Below, piece after piece: positions 15,512 through 24,135 of a stretch of DNA of 53,328 nucleotides (position 1 is the first letter of the stretch; each line of letters opens with the position of its first letter). The position numbers were made by a program, and so were the translations under genes. The stretch is taken from NCBI GenBank assembly GCA_903886975.1, contig CAISOB010000011.1, positions 1 through 53,328 of the forward strand, read 5' to 3'. The notes below the pieces were generated by a model. It was not told where the DNA came from. It saw only the letters and a list, made by a program, of their open reading frames with translations, and made no database searches. The stretch is from an uncultured beta proteobacterium. Lineage in GTDB: Bacteria; Pseudomonadota; Gammaproteobacteria; Burkholderiales; Rhodocyclaceae.

Positions 15512-16830
15512 TACGGATTCGAAGCCTGCTTCCACGAACGCTGCTGGTCCGCACCTTTCTGCTCATCAGCCTGCTGATCTTTATTTCCGTGGCGTCCTGG
15601 CTGACCTTGTTCGGCCTCGCCGAACGCGAACCGCGCGCCCGTCAATTGGGACAACTTGCCGTCAGCGTCGTCAACCTCACGACTGCCGCATTGGTCGCCG
15701 CTGATCCGGTCAAGCGTCTGGCGCTGTTGCGCGACCTGGCCGAGCGCGAAGGGGTCCATGTCTATCCGGCCGAGCCCGGTGACGTCGTCAAGGAGTTGCC
15801 CGATTCCTATTTTTTCCGCATTGTCGATGACACGACCAGAGCGCAGCTCGGACCCGATACGCGACTGGCCGGCAGCGTCAATGGGCAAGAGGGAATCTGG
15901 GTGAGTTTTACGGTTGGCGACACCGAGGACGACGATTATTGGCTGATGCTGCCCGGCGAACACGCGGAGAGCGATTTCCCCTGGCACTGGCTCGGCTGGG
16001 GCGGACTTTCACTGGCGCTGGCGCTCTTCGTCGCCTGGTTGATCGTTTCGCGCGTCACCCTGCCGCTACGCGCTCTGGCAGCCGCCGCCCGCGAAGTCGG
16101 ACAAGGCGGACACCCCGACGCGATTGCCGAGCACGGCGCGATCGAACTGCGGCAACTGGCCGTCGCCTTCAACCGCATGTCGAAAAACCTTAAACGTATC
16201 GACGCCGAGCGCGCTGAAATACTTGCGGGCATCTCGCACGATCTGCGTACACCGCTTTCGCGCCTGCGTCTGGAGGCGGAAATGTCGATTGAAGATGCTG
16301 CGACGCGCGCCGCCGTCGTTGACGATATCGAGCAGATGGACGCGATCATCGCGCAATTTCTCGCCTACGCACGCGGTGAAAGCGCGGAGCCGACCGAATT
16401 CGCCGATGTCAACACCGTGGTCAGTCACGCCAGCGCCCTGCACGCTCGTGCGACAAATACGCCGCACCTCATCTTGGGCGAACTGCCGGCAACGCGAATT
16501 CATCCGCAGGCGCTGGCGCGTGCGCTGGCCAATCTCGTCGATAACGCGCGCAAGTATGGTGGCGATCAGATCACGGTGGAAACCCGCGCCGAGAACCGAA
16601 GTATCGTGATCGACGTTCTCGACCGCGGGCCCGGCATTCCCGAGGGCGAAATTGAACGCCTCAAACGCCCTTTCACACGGCTCGAAAATGCCCGCACCGA
16701 CGCCAACAGCACCGGGCTCGGGCTGGCCATCGTCGAGCGCATTGCGCGCCTGCACGACGGGTCGTTCGAATTGCTGCCGCGCGACGGCGGCGGCTTGATT
16801 GCCCGCCTGCGCCTGCCGGTCAGAGACTGA
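15508..16830 (+). CDS. envZ: EnvZ-like sensor histidine kinase
   Basis: This 440-residue inner-membrane kinase has TM1 (~15-38), a periplasmic domain of ~115 residues, TM2 (~155-180), and a HAMP domain. The HisKA domain carries the phosphoacceptor in ISHDLRTPLSR (His ~244). The HATPase domain has NLVDNARKYG (~342), DRGPGIP and STGLGLAIVER. It overlaps the ompR-like gene by four bases and ends before a strong hairpin. The periplasmic sensor is not recognisably a known ligand-binding fold, so the signal is unknown. Confidence 0.85.
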   Translation: MIRIRSLLPRTLLVRTFLLISLLIFISVASWLTLFGLAEREPRARQLGQLAVSVVNLTTAALVAADPVKRLALLRDLAEREGVHVYPAEPGDVVKELPDSYFFRIVDDTTRAQLGPDTRLAGSVNGQEGIWVSFTVGDTEDDDYWLMLPGEHAESDFPWHWLGWGGLSLALALFVAWLIVSRVTLPLRALAAAAREVGQGGHPDAIAEHGAIELRQLAVAFNRMSKNLKRIDAERAEILAGISHDLRTPLSRLRLEAEMSIEDAATRAAVVDDIEQMDAIIAQFLAYARGESAEPTEFADVNTVVSHASALHARATNTPHLILGELPATRIHPQALARALANLVDNARKYGGDQITVETRAENRSIVIDVLDRGPGIPEGEIERLKRPFTRLENARTDANSTGLGLAIVERIARLHDGSFELLPRDGGGLIARLRLPVRD

Positions 16831-16856
16831 TCGGCGAAACCTTTTTGGCGTTCGGA

Positions 16857-16900
16857 AAACACCGAGGGCACGGAGGAAGATCCCCGTGCCCTCGGTGTTT
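16857..16900. terminator. Strong bidirectional hairpin between envZ-like gene and ppdK
   Basis: A 17-base stem (16857-16873 with 16884-16900; AAACACCGAGGGCACGG and its complement) encloses a 10-base loop. Its A- and T-flanked ends suit termination from both sides. It lies in the 89-base gap between convergent genes. Confidence 0.85.
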
Positions 16901-16919
16901 CTGCAGCTTGTGTAAACGC

Positions 16920-19640
16920 TTAGTCTTTAAGGGCTGCTTGCGCTGCGGCCAGACGCGCGATCGGCACGCGGAAAGGCGAACAGCTCACGTAGTCGAGTCC
17001 AGCCTGGTGGAAGAATTCGATCGAGGCCGGATCGCCGCCATGCTCACCGCAAACGCCAACCTTGAGACCCGGGTGCGCCGAACGTCCTTTTTCGACGGCC
17101 ATCTTGACCAGCAGGCCAACACCGGTCTGGTCGATCGACTGGAAGGGATCCTGGTCGTAGATGCCGTCGCGGAGGTAGAAAGGCAGGAACTTGCCGATAT
17201 CGTCGCGCGAGAAACCCAGCGTCATTTGCGTCAGATCGTTGGTGCCGAACGAGAAGAATTCGGCCTGCTTGCCGATGTCGTCGGCGACCAGCGCGCCGCG
17301 CGGGGTTTCGATCATGGTGCCGAGCAGATAGGGTATCTGCGCGCCGCGTTCGGCGAAGACCTTGGCAATCGTATCGCGGATGACCTTGGCCTGGGCATTG
17401 AACTCGCGCACGGTGCCGACCAGCGGGATCATGATTTCAACCTTGACATCACGACCCTTGGCCTTGGCGTTAAGCGCGGCCTCGATAATCGCGCGGGCTT
17501 GCATTTCGGTGATTTCCGGATAGCTGATGCCGAGGCGGCAACCGCGGTGACCCATCATCGGGTTCGATTCGTGCAGGTCGTCTACGCGGTGCTTGATCTC
17601 TTCGTACGACACGCCCATTTCCTTGGCCATGACGCGCTGATTGGCTTCGTCGTGCGGCAGGAACTCGTGCAGCGGCGGGTCAAGCAGACGGATGGTCACG
17701 GGTAGCCCGTCCATTTGCAGGAACAGGCCCTCGAAGTCGCCGCGCTGGATCGGCAGCAGCTTGGCCAGGGCCTTGCGCCGACCGGTCTCATCCTGGGCCA
17801 AGATCATCTCGCGTACGGCCTTGATGCGGTCGCCTTCGAAGAACATGTGCTCGGTACGGCACAGGCCGATACCGACGGCGCCGAAGTTGCGCGCGACCTT
17901 GGCATCTTCCGGCGTATCGGCGTTGGCGCGAATGGCCAGGCGCTTGTAACGGTCGGCGAGTTGCATCAGCTTGCCGAAGTAGCCCGAGAGCTCGGCATCC
18001 TTGGTCGGAACCTTGCCTTCATAGACACGGCCCGTGGTGCCGTCGAGCGACACCCAGTCGCCTTCCTTGTACACCTTGCTGCCGACGGTCATCGTGCGCT
18101 CTTTCGGGTCGACGCGCACGGCGCCGGCGCCAGAGACACAACACTTGCCCATGCCGCGCGCGACCACCGCCGCGTGTGACGTCATGCCGCCACGCGCGGT
18201 CAGGATGCCCTTGGCCACGGCCATGCCACGCAAGTCTTCCGGCGAGGTTTCCTGACGCACCAGGATGACGTCCTTGCCCTTCTTGGTCCATTCTTCGGCT
18301 TCATCGGCAAAGAAGACGATCTGGCCAGTCGCCGCGCCCGGCGATGCCGGCAGGCCCTGGGCGATGGAGACCGCTTTCTTGATGGCCTGGCCGTCGAACA
18401 CCGGGTGCAGGAGCTCATTGAGGCGATCCGGCGTCACGCGCATCAGCGCCGTTTTTTCATCGATCAGACCCTGATCGAGCATTTCCATCGCGATGCGCAC
18501 CATGGCCGCCCCGGCGCGCTTGCCGGAACGCGTTTGCAACAGCCACAGCTTGCCTTCCTGCATGGTGAACTCGATGTCCTGCATGTCCTTGTAGTGGTTC
18601 TCCAGCGTCGTTTCGGTCTTCAGCATCTGCTTATACATCTCAGGCATAACTTCTTCGAGCGACGGGAACTTGTTGCGCCGGTCCTCCTCGCTGACCTGAG
18701 CCAGTTCGGCCCAGCGGCGCGAGCCCTCGACCGAGACCTGTTGCGGCGTGCGGATGCCGGCGACGACGTCTTCGCCCTGCGCGTTGACCAGAAACTCGCC
18801 GTTGAAGATGTCTTCACCCGATCCCGCGTCGCGCGTAAAGGCGACGCCCGTGCCGCTGTTGTTGCCGAGATTGCCGAAAACCATCGATTGGACGTTGACC
18901 GCCGTTCCCCACGAGTCGGGAATATCGTTCATCTGCCGGTAGAGCTTGGCACGGTCATTGTTCCAGCTTTCGAACACGGCCATCACGGCGCCCCACAGCT
19001 GCTCCCACGGGTCGTTCGGGAATTCACGCCCCAGGCGGGTCTTGATCACGCCCTTGAATTCCTTGACGAGCTGCTTGAGATCACCGGCGCTGAGTTCGGT
19101 ATCGAGTTCGACACCCTTCTTCTTCTTCATTTCGTCGATGATCACTTCAAACGGATCGTGGTCTTGCTTCGACTCGGGCTTCAGGCCCATGACCACATCA
19201 CCGTACATCTGGATGAAGCGGCGGTAAGAGTCCCAGGCAAAACGCTCATTGCCGGATTTCTTGGCGAGGCCTTCGACCGCAGCGTCATTCAAACCAAGAT
19301 TGAGAATCGTGTCCATCATGCCGGGCATCGACGCCCGCGACCCGGAGCGCACTGAAACCAGCAGGGGATCGGCGGAATCGCCGAATTTCTTGCCCATTTC
19401 GCGCTCGACAAATGCGACGCCCTGCAGCACATCGGCTTCGATCAGCTTACGCACGCTGGCGCTGCCCTGCTCGGTGTATACCGTGCACGCTTCCGTGCTG
19501 ATTGTAAAACCGGGCGGAACCGAAATCCCCAGGCGGCACATTTCTGCTAGGTTCGCACCCTTGCCACCGAGAAGGTTCTTCATGTCAGCCGCCCCTTCCG
19601 TCTTGGATGGCCCGAAAACATATATATATTTATTTGACAT
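16920..19640 (-). CDS. ppdK: Pyruvate, phosphate dikinase
   Basis: The 906-residue enzyme interconverts pyruvate + ATP + Pi and phosphoenolpyruvate + AMP + PPi in the cytoplasm. The N-terminal ATP-grasp region has LGGKGANLAEM near residue 25. The central swivelling domain carries the phospho-His motif GGMTSHAAVVARGMG (His ~489). The C-terminal PEP/pyruvate barrel has GIGLCRTEHMFF and GVCGEHGGDP. Length matches the family (~880-910). ATG 19640 has GAGAGATC upstream and starts MSNKYIYVFG; the longer frame to 19727 overlaps the promoter. A GntR-type regulator is divergent. The enzyme can run toward PEP for gluconeogenesis on pyruvate, which fits the pyruvate-uptake module nearby, or toward ATP. 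Confidence 0.97.
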   Translation of the reverse strand: MSNKYIYVFGPSKTEGAADMKNLLGGKGANLAEMCRLGISVPPGFTISTEACTVYTEQGSASVRKLIEADVLQGVAFVEREMGKKFGDSADPLLVSVRSGSRASMPGMMDTILNLGLNDAAVEGLAKKSGNERFAWDSYRRFIQMYGDVVMGLKPESKQDHDPFEVIIDEMKKKKGVELDTELSAGDLKQLVKEFKGVIKTRLGREFPNDPWEQLWGAVMAVFESWNNDRAKLYRQMNDIPDSWGTAVNVQSMVFGNLGNNSGTGVAFTRDAGSGEDIFNGEFLVNAQGEDVVAGIRTPQQVSVEGSRRWAELAQVSEEDRRNKFPSLEEVMPEMYKQMLKTETTLENHYKDMQDIEFTMQEGKLWLLQTRSGKRAGAAMVRIAMEMLDQGLIDEKTALMRVTPDRLNELLHPVFDGQAIKKAVSIAQGLPASPGAATGQIVFFADEAEEWTKKGKDVILVRQETSPEDLRGMAVAKGILTARGGMTSHAAVVARGMGKCCVSGAGAVRVDPKERTMTVGSKVYKEGDWVSLDGTTGRVYEGKVPTKDAELSGYFGKLMQLADRYKRLAIRANADTPEDAKVARNFGAVGIGLCRTEHMFFEGDRIKAVREMILAQDETGRRKALAKLLPIQRGDFEGLFLQMDGLPVTIRLLDPPLHEFLPHDEANQRVMAKEMGVSYEEIKHRVDDLHESNPMMGHRGCRLGISYPEITEMQARAIIEAALNAKAKGRDVKVEIMIPLVGTVREFNAQAKVIRDTIAKVFAERGAQIPYLLGTMIETPRGALVADDIGKQAEFFSFGTNDLTQMTLGFSRDDIGKFLPFYLRDGIYDQDPFQSIDQTGVGLLVKMAVEKGRSAHPGLKVGVCGEHGGDPASIEFFHQAGLDYVSCSPFRVPIARLAAAQAALKD

Positions 19641-19673
19641 ATTGATCTCTCGCACGTTGGGGGAAAGCTTCCA

Positions 19674-19702
19674 ATGATACCGTTCATCAGGGGCGGGATC
19701 AA
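19674..19702 (-). promoter_or_regulatory. ppdK promoter
   Basis: On the minus strand TTGATC (19697-19702), a 17-base spacer and TATCAT (19674-19679) form a good sigma-70 promoter, 34 bases before the ppdK start. Confidence 0.6.
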
Positions 19703-19790
19703 TCGCTCCTCGCCAAAAGCGCATCAATTATGCTTCTGGTGTCTCTTCGGCGGTGCCTGGTATTTTCAATATATTGGTCAGATATCTTGC

Positions 19791-19820
19791 TTGATCTCAC
19801 CGGTTGCTTGACAGTCTAAT
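19791..19820 (+). promoter_or_regulatory. Candidate promoter of the GntR-family gene
   Basis: TTGATC (19791-19796), an 18-base spacer and TCTAAT (19815-19820) precede the regulator by about 67 bases. The octamer TTGATCTC occurs here and again at 19642-19649, so it may also be an operator element shared with ppdK. Confidence 0.45.
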
Positions 19821-19886
19821 AAGGACGTGCAACCCTCAGCGGTCAAGCCAGTGTTTCCACTCCGACATTCGAACGCGGGATTGTTG

Positions 19887-20615
19887 ATGCCTATTGAATC
19901 CATAGATAATCGCCGTTTGTACCGCCAGATCGCCGACCAGATCACCCGCCTGATCGAGACTGGTGAATATAAAGCAGGCGGGCGCCTGCCGCCCGAGCGT
20001 ATGCTGGCCGCCCAGCTGAAAGTCAGCCGCCCGACGGTGCGCGAAGCCCTAATTGCGCTGGAAGTCGAGGGCTGGGTGGATATTCGCGGTGGCACCGGCG
20101 TCTTTGTGCTCGAAAGGAGCGAGGCGCCACTGCAGGGCGCAACGCCGCTGGCGGTTTTCAACACCATTAGCAGTTTGCCTCCGCCCGGGCCTTTCGAGGT
20201 ACTTTACGCGCGCGATCTGGTCGAACCCGACGTGGCGGCCCTGGCCGCCAAACATGCGACGCCCGAACTGATCGCCATGATCGCCCGCGCCCTGGGCGAA
20301 ATGGTGTGCTGCTCGGCCAGCGACCCGAGACATGTCGAATACGATCACCAATTCCATTTCAGCCTGGCCGAAGCGACCGGAAACGGCGCCCTGGTACAGA
20401 CCATGGAAGCCCTGTGGGTCATGCGCGTCAGTCCTCTTTATATCCGCTTGCAGGACCACTTTCACAATGAAGCGGTCTGGCAGCGGGCGATCCTCGAGCA
20501 TCGCGAAATCCTCGAGGCGGTCAAACGCGCTGACGCAAAGGCGGCGCGTGCCGCCATGCACCGCCACTTGAAGAATTCCCGCATGCGTTTCGCTTCGAGC
20601 TGGATCGAGGAATGA
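19887..20615 (+). CDS. GntR-family (FadR/FCD subfamily) transcriptional regulator
   Basis: The 242-residue regulator has an N-terminal winged helix (residues ~8-75; RLPPERMLAAQLKVSRPTVREAL, cited here as LPPERMLAAQL and SRPTVREAL). The helical FCD ligand domain (~95-230) has the metal or ligand residues in EYDHQFHFSLAEATGN and EHREILEAVKRAD. FCD regulators typically bind organic acids and repress nearby metabolic genes. ATG 19887 has GCGGGA upstream; an in-frame extension to 19827 is not conserved-looking. It is divergent from ppdK, so ppdK is the likeliest target. The ligand could be a C3 or C2 acid but is unknown. Confidence 0.85.
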   Translation: MPIESIDNRRLYRQIADQITRLIETGEYKAGGRLPPERMLAAQLKVSRPTVREALIALEVEGWVDIRGGTGVFVLERSEAPLQGATPLAVFNTISSLPPPGPFEVLYARDLVEPDVAALAAKHATPELIAMIARALGEMVCCSASDPRHVEYDHQFHFSLAEATGNGALVQTMEALWVMRVSPLYIRLQDHFHNEAVWQRAILEHREILEAVKRADAKAARAAMHRHLKNSRMRFASSWIEE

Positions 20616-20664
20616 CGGCCACGTGGTGACGCGCGATCCGCGCGGCGCGCCGGACAGGCACCGA

Positions 20665-21267
20665 TCAAGTCGTGCCGAGACAGTTCTTCGCGCTACCCGC
20701 TTTGGCCAAAGCGTCCAGCCAGTCGGCCAATTGCCTGCCGAACTCGTCGCTGGCCTCGGCGAGCGCCTTGACGCCACCTCGCGCGTCGGGCGTGGCAGCG
20801 GCCTTCTCGATCGTCATCTGCCGTGCGGCGACGACTTGCCGCTTGCCGTCGATCACACTGACGCCGGCTTGCAGCATGCCGCGGCTCTTCGCGGCGGAAT
20901 CGAATACCTGTGAAAACTCCTGCATCTCGACGCGCAGCAGGCAGGAAACCGCAGTGTTGCCACCTGCGCTTACCGCGCCCAATTGCTGCCGCAGGCGCAG
21001 CAGCAGCAGGGAGGCCGGTGTCCCGGCCCAGCGGCTACCGGCATATTCGCGCTGTTTGAGGGGATCTTCGTAAGCCAGGCGGTAATCGACGTTAAGCGAA
21101 TCGAACCAGGACGGCGATCTGACTTCAAGTGCCAGCTTTGACCATTGCCCATCCCCGGTCAGGCGCTCGGCGGGCAACCCGAAATCATAAACGGCGACGG
21201 GCGGCTCGTTTCTCGCCCCGCCGACACAAGCGCTCAGCAATAACGCCGATAAAAGAATCCACTTCAT
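20665..21267 (-). CDS. ABC-type transport auxiliary lipoprotein (PqiC/YmbA-like)
   Basis: The 200-residue protein has a lipoprotein signal ending in LLSAC (Cys ~14) and an ABC-transport auxiliary domain (VYDFGLPAER, then LEVRSPSWFDSLNVDYRLAY). PqiC-type lipoproteins sit in the outer membrane and work with MCE-domain proteins that carry lipids across the periplasm. Its ATG overlaps the mlaD-like stop as ATGA, so it is the last gene of the lipid-transport operon. It replaces the soluble MlaC of the E. coli system, making this closer to Pqi/Yeb-type or Pst-independent MCE operons than to canonical Mla. Confidence 0.8.
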   Translation of the reverse strand: MKWILLSALLLSACVGGARNEPPVAVYDFGLPAERLTGDGQWSKLALEVRSPSWFDSLNVDYRLAYEDPLKQREYAGSRWAGTPASLLLLRLRQQLGAVSAGGNTAVSCLLRVEMQEFSQVFDSAAKSRGMLQAGVSVIDGKRQVVAARQMTIEKAAATPDARGGVKALAEASDEFGRQLADWLDALAKAGSAKNCLGTT

Positions 21268-22202
21268 GGTTGTCCCTTGCCGCCGGTTGGTGGGCTGAAT
21301 CCGGGTTCACCCGGGCCGGGCGTGGCGCGCCGCGGACCGAAAATCAGGCTTTGGGGCGACTCTTCGAGCATCTGCAAGACGCGATTGAGCTGACGCGAAC
21401 TCGTAGACAGCTCGGTACTCAACTCGCCCAGCCGCGGTACGAGCGCAGCCGAACTGCCAGTCGAGGTATCGCCGAGCACGCCTTCGAGCTTTTCGCTCAC
21501 CGCTTGCAAATGCGCGACCAGGCCGCGTGCTTCGGCGAAGAATGGCCCGGCTTGCCCGGCGGTCTGTTCGGCTCGGACCAGCGTCGAATTGAGCAGACGA
21601 ATATTTTCCGGTGTGAGCAGCTGGCGCAGTTGCGCAGTCGCCTCGCGGGCGTTGCCGGTCGTCGTCTCGAGATTCGCGAGCGTACGCGTGATGCTCTGAC
21701 GATTCTCGGGACTCAATAGCTGATTGGCGCTGGCGAGAAAATCGCGGGCATTGCGCAGCGTGTCGCCACCGGCATCGGAGAGTTCCTGAATCAGCGAATC
21801 CTGCATGACGATTTGCGGCAAGCCGCCATCGCCCGCTGTGAGCAGCGTGGCATCCGTGCCACTGTCCTCAAGCTGCACATGCGCAATGCCGGTGACACCC
21901 TGATAGCCGAGCTTGGCCGTTGTGCCGCGCGTGATCGGAATTTTCTTACGGATGCCGATGCGGATCAGGGTGGTGCTGACATCGTTCGGATCGAGCTCGA
22001 TCGCTTCGACCCGGCCGACGCGAACGCCGCGATAGCGCACCTGCGCCTGCGGCGTGAGGCCGGTTATATTCTTCTTGGTCAGCACCAGATATTCGCTGCT
22101 CGCCTCCTGTTTGCCGCCGAACCACCACAGCGCGGCAACTGCGGCAAAGCCGAGCAGCAGCGCAAACAGTCCGGCGATGAGGGCGTGCGAACGATCTTCC
22201 AT
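21264..22202 (-). CDS. MCE-domain (MlaD-like) lipid transport protein
   Basis: The 312-residue protein has a single N-terminal membrane anchor (residues ~8-29) and one MCE domain (~38-118; YLVLTKKNITGLTPQAQVRYRGV, cited as KNITGLTPQAQVRYRGV). A long helical C-terminal region (~140-280) follows, with repeated coiled-coil-like heptads, and a Pro/Gly-rich end. MCE proteins form hexameric periplasmic rings or tubes that shuttle phospholipids. The start overlaps the ATPase stop (TGATG). The long helical extension distinguishes it from short E. coli MlaD (183 residues) and suits a longer periplasm-spanning assembly. Confidence 0.85.
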   Translation of the reverse strand: MEDRSHALIAGLFALLLGFAAVAALWWFGGKQEASSEYLVLTKKNITGLTPQAQVRYRGVRVGRVEAIELDPNDVSTTLIRIGIRKKIPITRGTTAKLGYQGVTGIAHVQLEDSGTDATLLTAGDGGLPQIVMQDSLIQELSDAGGDTLRNARDFLASANQLLSPENRQSITRTLANLETTTGNAREATAQLRQLLTPENIRLLNSTLVRAEQTAGQAGPFFAEARGLVAHLQAVSEKLEGVLGDTSTGSSAALVPRLGELSTELSTSSRQLNRVLQMLEESPQSLIFGPRRATPGPGEPGFSPPTGGKGQP

Positions 22203-22996
22203 CAGACAAGTCCCTTTTGCATGGCGGCTGCGGCGTGCTCCGAACAGAAAAAACTGCGAATGAATGGATGATCGACGGCGAGCACTTCGGCCGGCGTGCC
22301 ACAGGCAATGATACGCTGCTCGGCGAGTACGGCGATGCGCGTCGCCAGGCCGGCCAGCGTCTCAAGATCGTGCGTCACCATGATCACCGTGAACGCGAGC
22401 TCTTTCTGCAACATCGCGATCAGCCTGACGAAGCTGTCGGCGAGATCGGGATCGAGGCCGGATGTCGGCTCGTCGAGCACCAGCAATTCGGGTTCGAGCG
22501 ACAGGGCGCGCGCCAGGGCGACGCGCTTGACCATGCCGCCCGAGAGTTCGGCGGGCATCAGCTGCGCGTGAGGCGCTTCGAGCTCGACCATGCCGAGCTT
22601 CAGGTAGACGAGGTCGCGAATGATCTCTTCGTCGAGCACGCGCAGTTCGCGCAGCGGAAAGGCGATATTGTCGAAGACCGACAGCGCGGAAAACAGCGCG
22701 CCGCGCTGGAACAGCATGCCAAAGCGCCGGCGCAGGCCGCGCCGCTGCTGCGGGTTGGCGGCGGACACCGATTGGCCGAACAGCTTGACCGACCCCGCAT
22801 TCGGCAATAGCAGCCCGACGATCTCGCGCAGCAGCGTCGTCTTGCCGCTGCCGGATCCCCCGACCAGCCCGAGGATCTGCCCGGCTTCGACGTCAAGATC
22901 GATATCTTGATGAATCACCGTTTCGCCAAACCGCGTGCACACGCCGCGTAACTCGACCACCGGAGAAATCGTTGATGCAGTCGCCGTCGCAGTCAT
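22202..22996 (-). CDS. ABC transporter ATP-binding protein (MlaF-like)
   Basis: The 264-residue ATPase has Walker A GGSGSGKTTLL, the Q-loop (GMLFQRGALFSALSVFDNIAFPL, cited as FQRGALFSALSVFDN), the signature ELSGGMVKRVALARAL, Walker B ELLVLDEPTSGLDP and the H-loop VTHDLE. GALFSALSVF and the signature SGGM are typical of MlaF-type ATPases. ATG 22996 is four bases past the permease stop; a longer frame to 23053 runs into the permease gene. It drives the adjacent permease/MCE complex on the cytoplasmic face. Confidence 0.88.
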   Translation of the reverse strand: MTATATASTISPVVELRGVCTRFGETVIHQDIDLDVEAGQILGLVGGSGSGKTTLLREIVGLLLPNAGSVKLFGQSVSAANPQQRRGLRRRFGMLFQRGALFSALSVFDNIAFPLRELRVLDEEIIRDLVYLKLGMVELEAPHAQLMPAELSGGMVKRVALARALSLEPELLVLDEPTSGLDPDLADSFVRLIAMLQKELAFTVIMVTHDLETLAGLATRIAVLAEQRIIACGTPAEVLAVDHPFIRSFFCSEHAAAAMQKGLV

Positions 22997-23000
22997 GAAT

Positions 23001-24122
23001 TCACATCGCCCCAGGCAAACCGATATGCCGAGTAAAAACGGCGAACACCGCATCGACGATGATCACAAGGGTAATCGCCGTCACTACCGCCGTCGTTGTT
23101 TTGGTCGACAGGCTCTCGGTGTTCGGCCGTACCTTGAGGCCGAAATGGCAGGCGATCAGGGCGATAACCAGCCCGAAGAAGAAGCCCTTGCCGATGCCGA
23201 TCCAGACGTTGGCCACGGCGACGACGCGCGGCAGCGCATCGATGAAATACGCGTAGGACAGGCCCATTTCCAGGTTGGCTGCGACCATGCCGCCGAAAAC
23301 GCCGGCCGCGGCGCACCAGACGACGAGCAAAGGCATCGCCAGCGACAGCGCCGCAACCTTCGGGAAGACCAGGCGCAGACTGCGCGAGACACCCATCATC
23401 GCCAGTGCGTCGATCTCCTCGGTGACGCGCATCACGCCGATTTGCGCGGTCATCGCCGACCCTGAACGCCCGGCGACGAGCACCGCGACGATCACCGGAC
23501 CGAGCTCGCGGATAATGCTCACGCCGAGCAGATTGACGATGTAGATGTCGGCGCCGAAAGCCTTGAGCTGCAGCGACGACAGGAAGGACAGCACGATGCC
23601 GATCAGGAAGCCGACAAGCGCTGTCACCGGCAGCGCCTGGGCGCCGCTCTTGTAGAGCGTCGCCGAAAACTCGCGCCAGGGGAAGTCTCGCGGATGGGCA
23701 AAGAGGTATCCGACATCGAGCAGCAGTTGTCCGATGAGCGCCACGATATCGACCAGGTTTTTGCGGGCGCGCAGAACCAGCCGGCCCAGATCGTACAGCC
23801 AGACAAAGTGCGGCCGGCGCGGCGCGGCGCGGCGATCCCTGTGGATGTCCGCGACGCGTGCCAGGACCGATCGCTGCGCTGCGCCGGCCGCGAGTGCGTC
23901 CGGCCAGCGCTGCCCCCAGGAACGCCAGAGCAGGAGCGCGGCAACGCTATCGAGGCGAAGTATGCCCTGCAGGTCCCAACTCGCCTGACTCTCGGTCAGC
24001 GCCCGCAAGCGGGCTTCGAGCGCTGCGATCGGCGTCGGCAGGGTGGCCAGGGTCCATTCGCCCGAGAGTGTCGCCTGCACGCGTTCGCCTTGCCGGGCGG
24101 TAATTATCGTCGCGTCGGTCAT
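23001..24122 (-). CDS. MlaE-type permease with N-terminal STAS domain
   Basis: The 373-residue permease begins with a ~95-residue STAS-like domain (RLDSVAALLLWRSWG) and continues with the MlaE permease: five to six membrane segments, IRELGPVIVAVLVAGRSGSAMTAQIG (cited as RELGPVIVAVLVAGRSG) and EEIDALAMMGV. In E. coli the STAS protein MlaB is separate and controls MlaFE assembly; here the equivalent is fused to the permease. ATG 24122 lies 14 bases after the ppx stop, so the four transport genes are probably co-transcribed with ppx. Confidence 0.87.
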   Translation of the reverse strand: MTDATIITARQGERVQATLSGEWTLATLPTPIAALEARLRALTESQASWDLQGILRLDSVAALLLWRSWGQRWPDALAAGAAQRSVLARVADIHRDRRAAPRRPHFVWLYDLGRLVLRARKNLVDIVALIGQLLLDVGYLFAHPRDFPWREFSATLYKSGAQALPVTALVGFLIGIVLSFLSSLQLKAFGADIYIVNLLGVSIIRELGPVIVAVLVAGRSGSAMTAQIGVMRVTEEIDALAMMGVSRSLRLVFPKVAALSLAMPLLVVWCAAAGVFGGMVAANLEMGLSYAYFIDALPRVVAVANVWIGIGKGFFFGLVIALIACHFGLKVRPNTESLSTKTTTAVVTAITLVIIVDAVFAVFTRHIGLPGAM

Positions 24123-24135
24123 GGCGCCGCCGCGG

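Noticed and set aside
19619..19637. AT-rich TATATATATTTA stretch as a ppdK promoter
   Set aside because: It lies inside the ppdK coding region (codons for SNKYIYVFG); a better promoter is upstream at 19674-19702.
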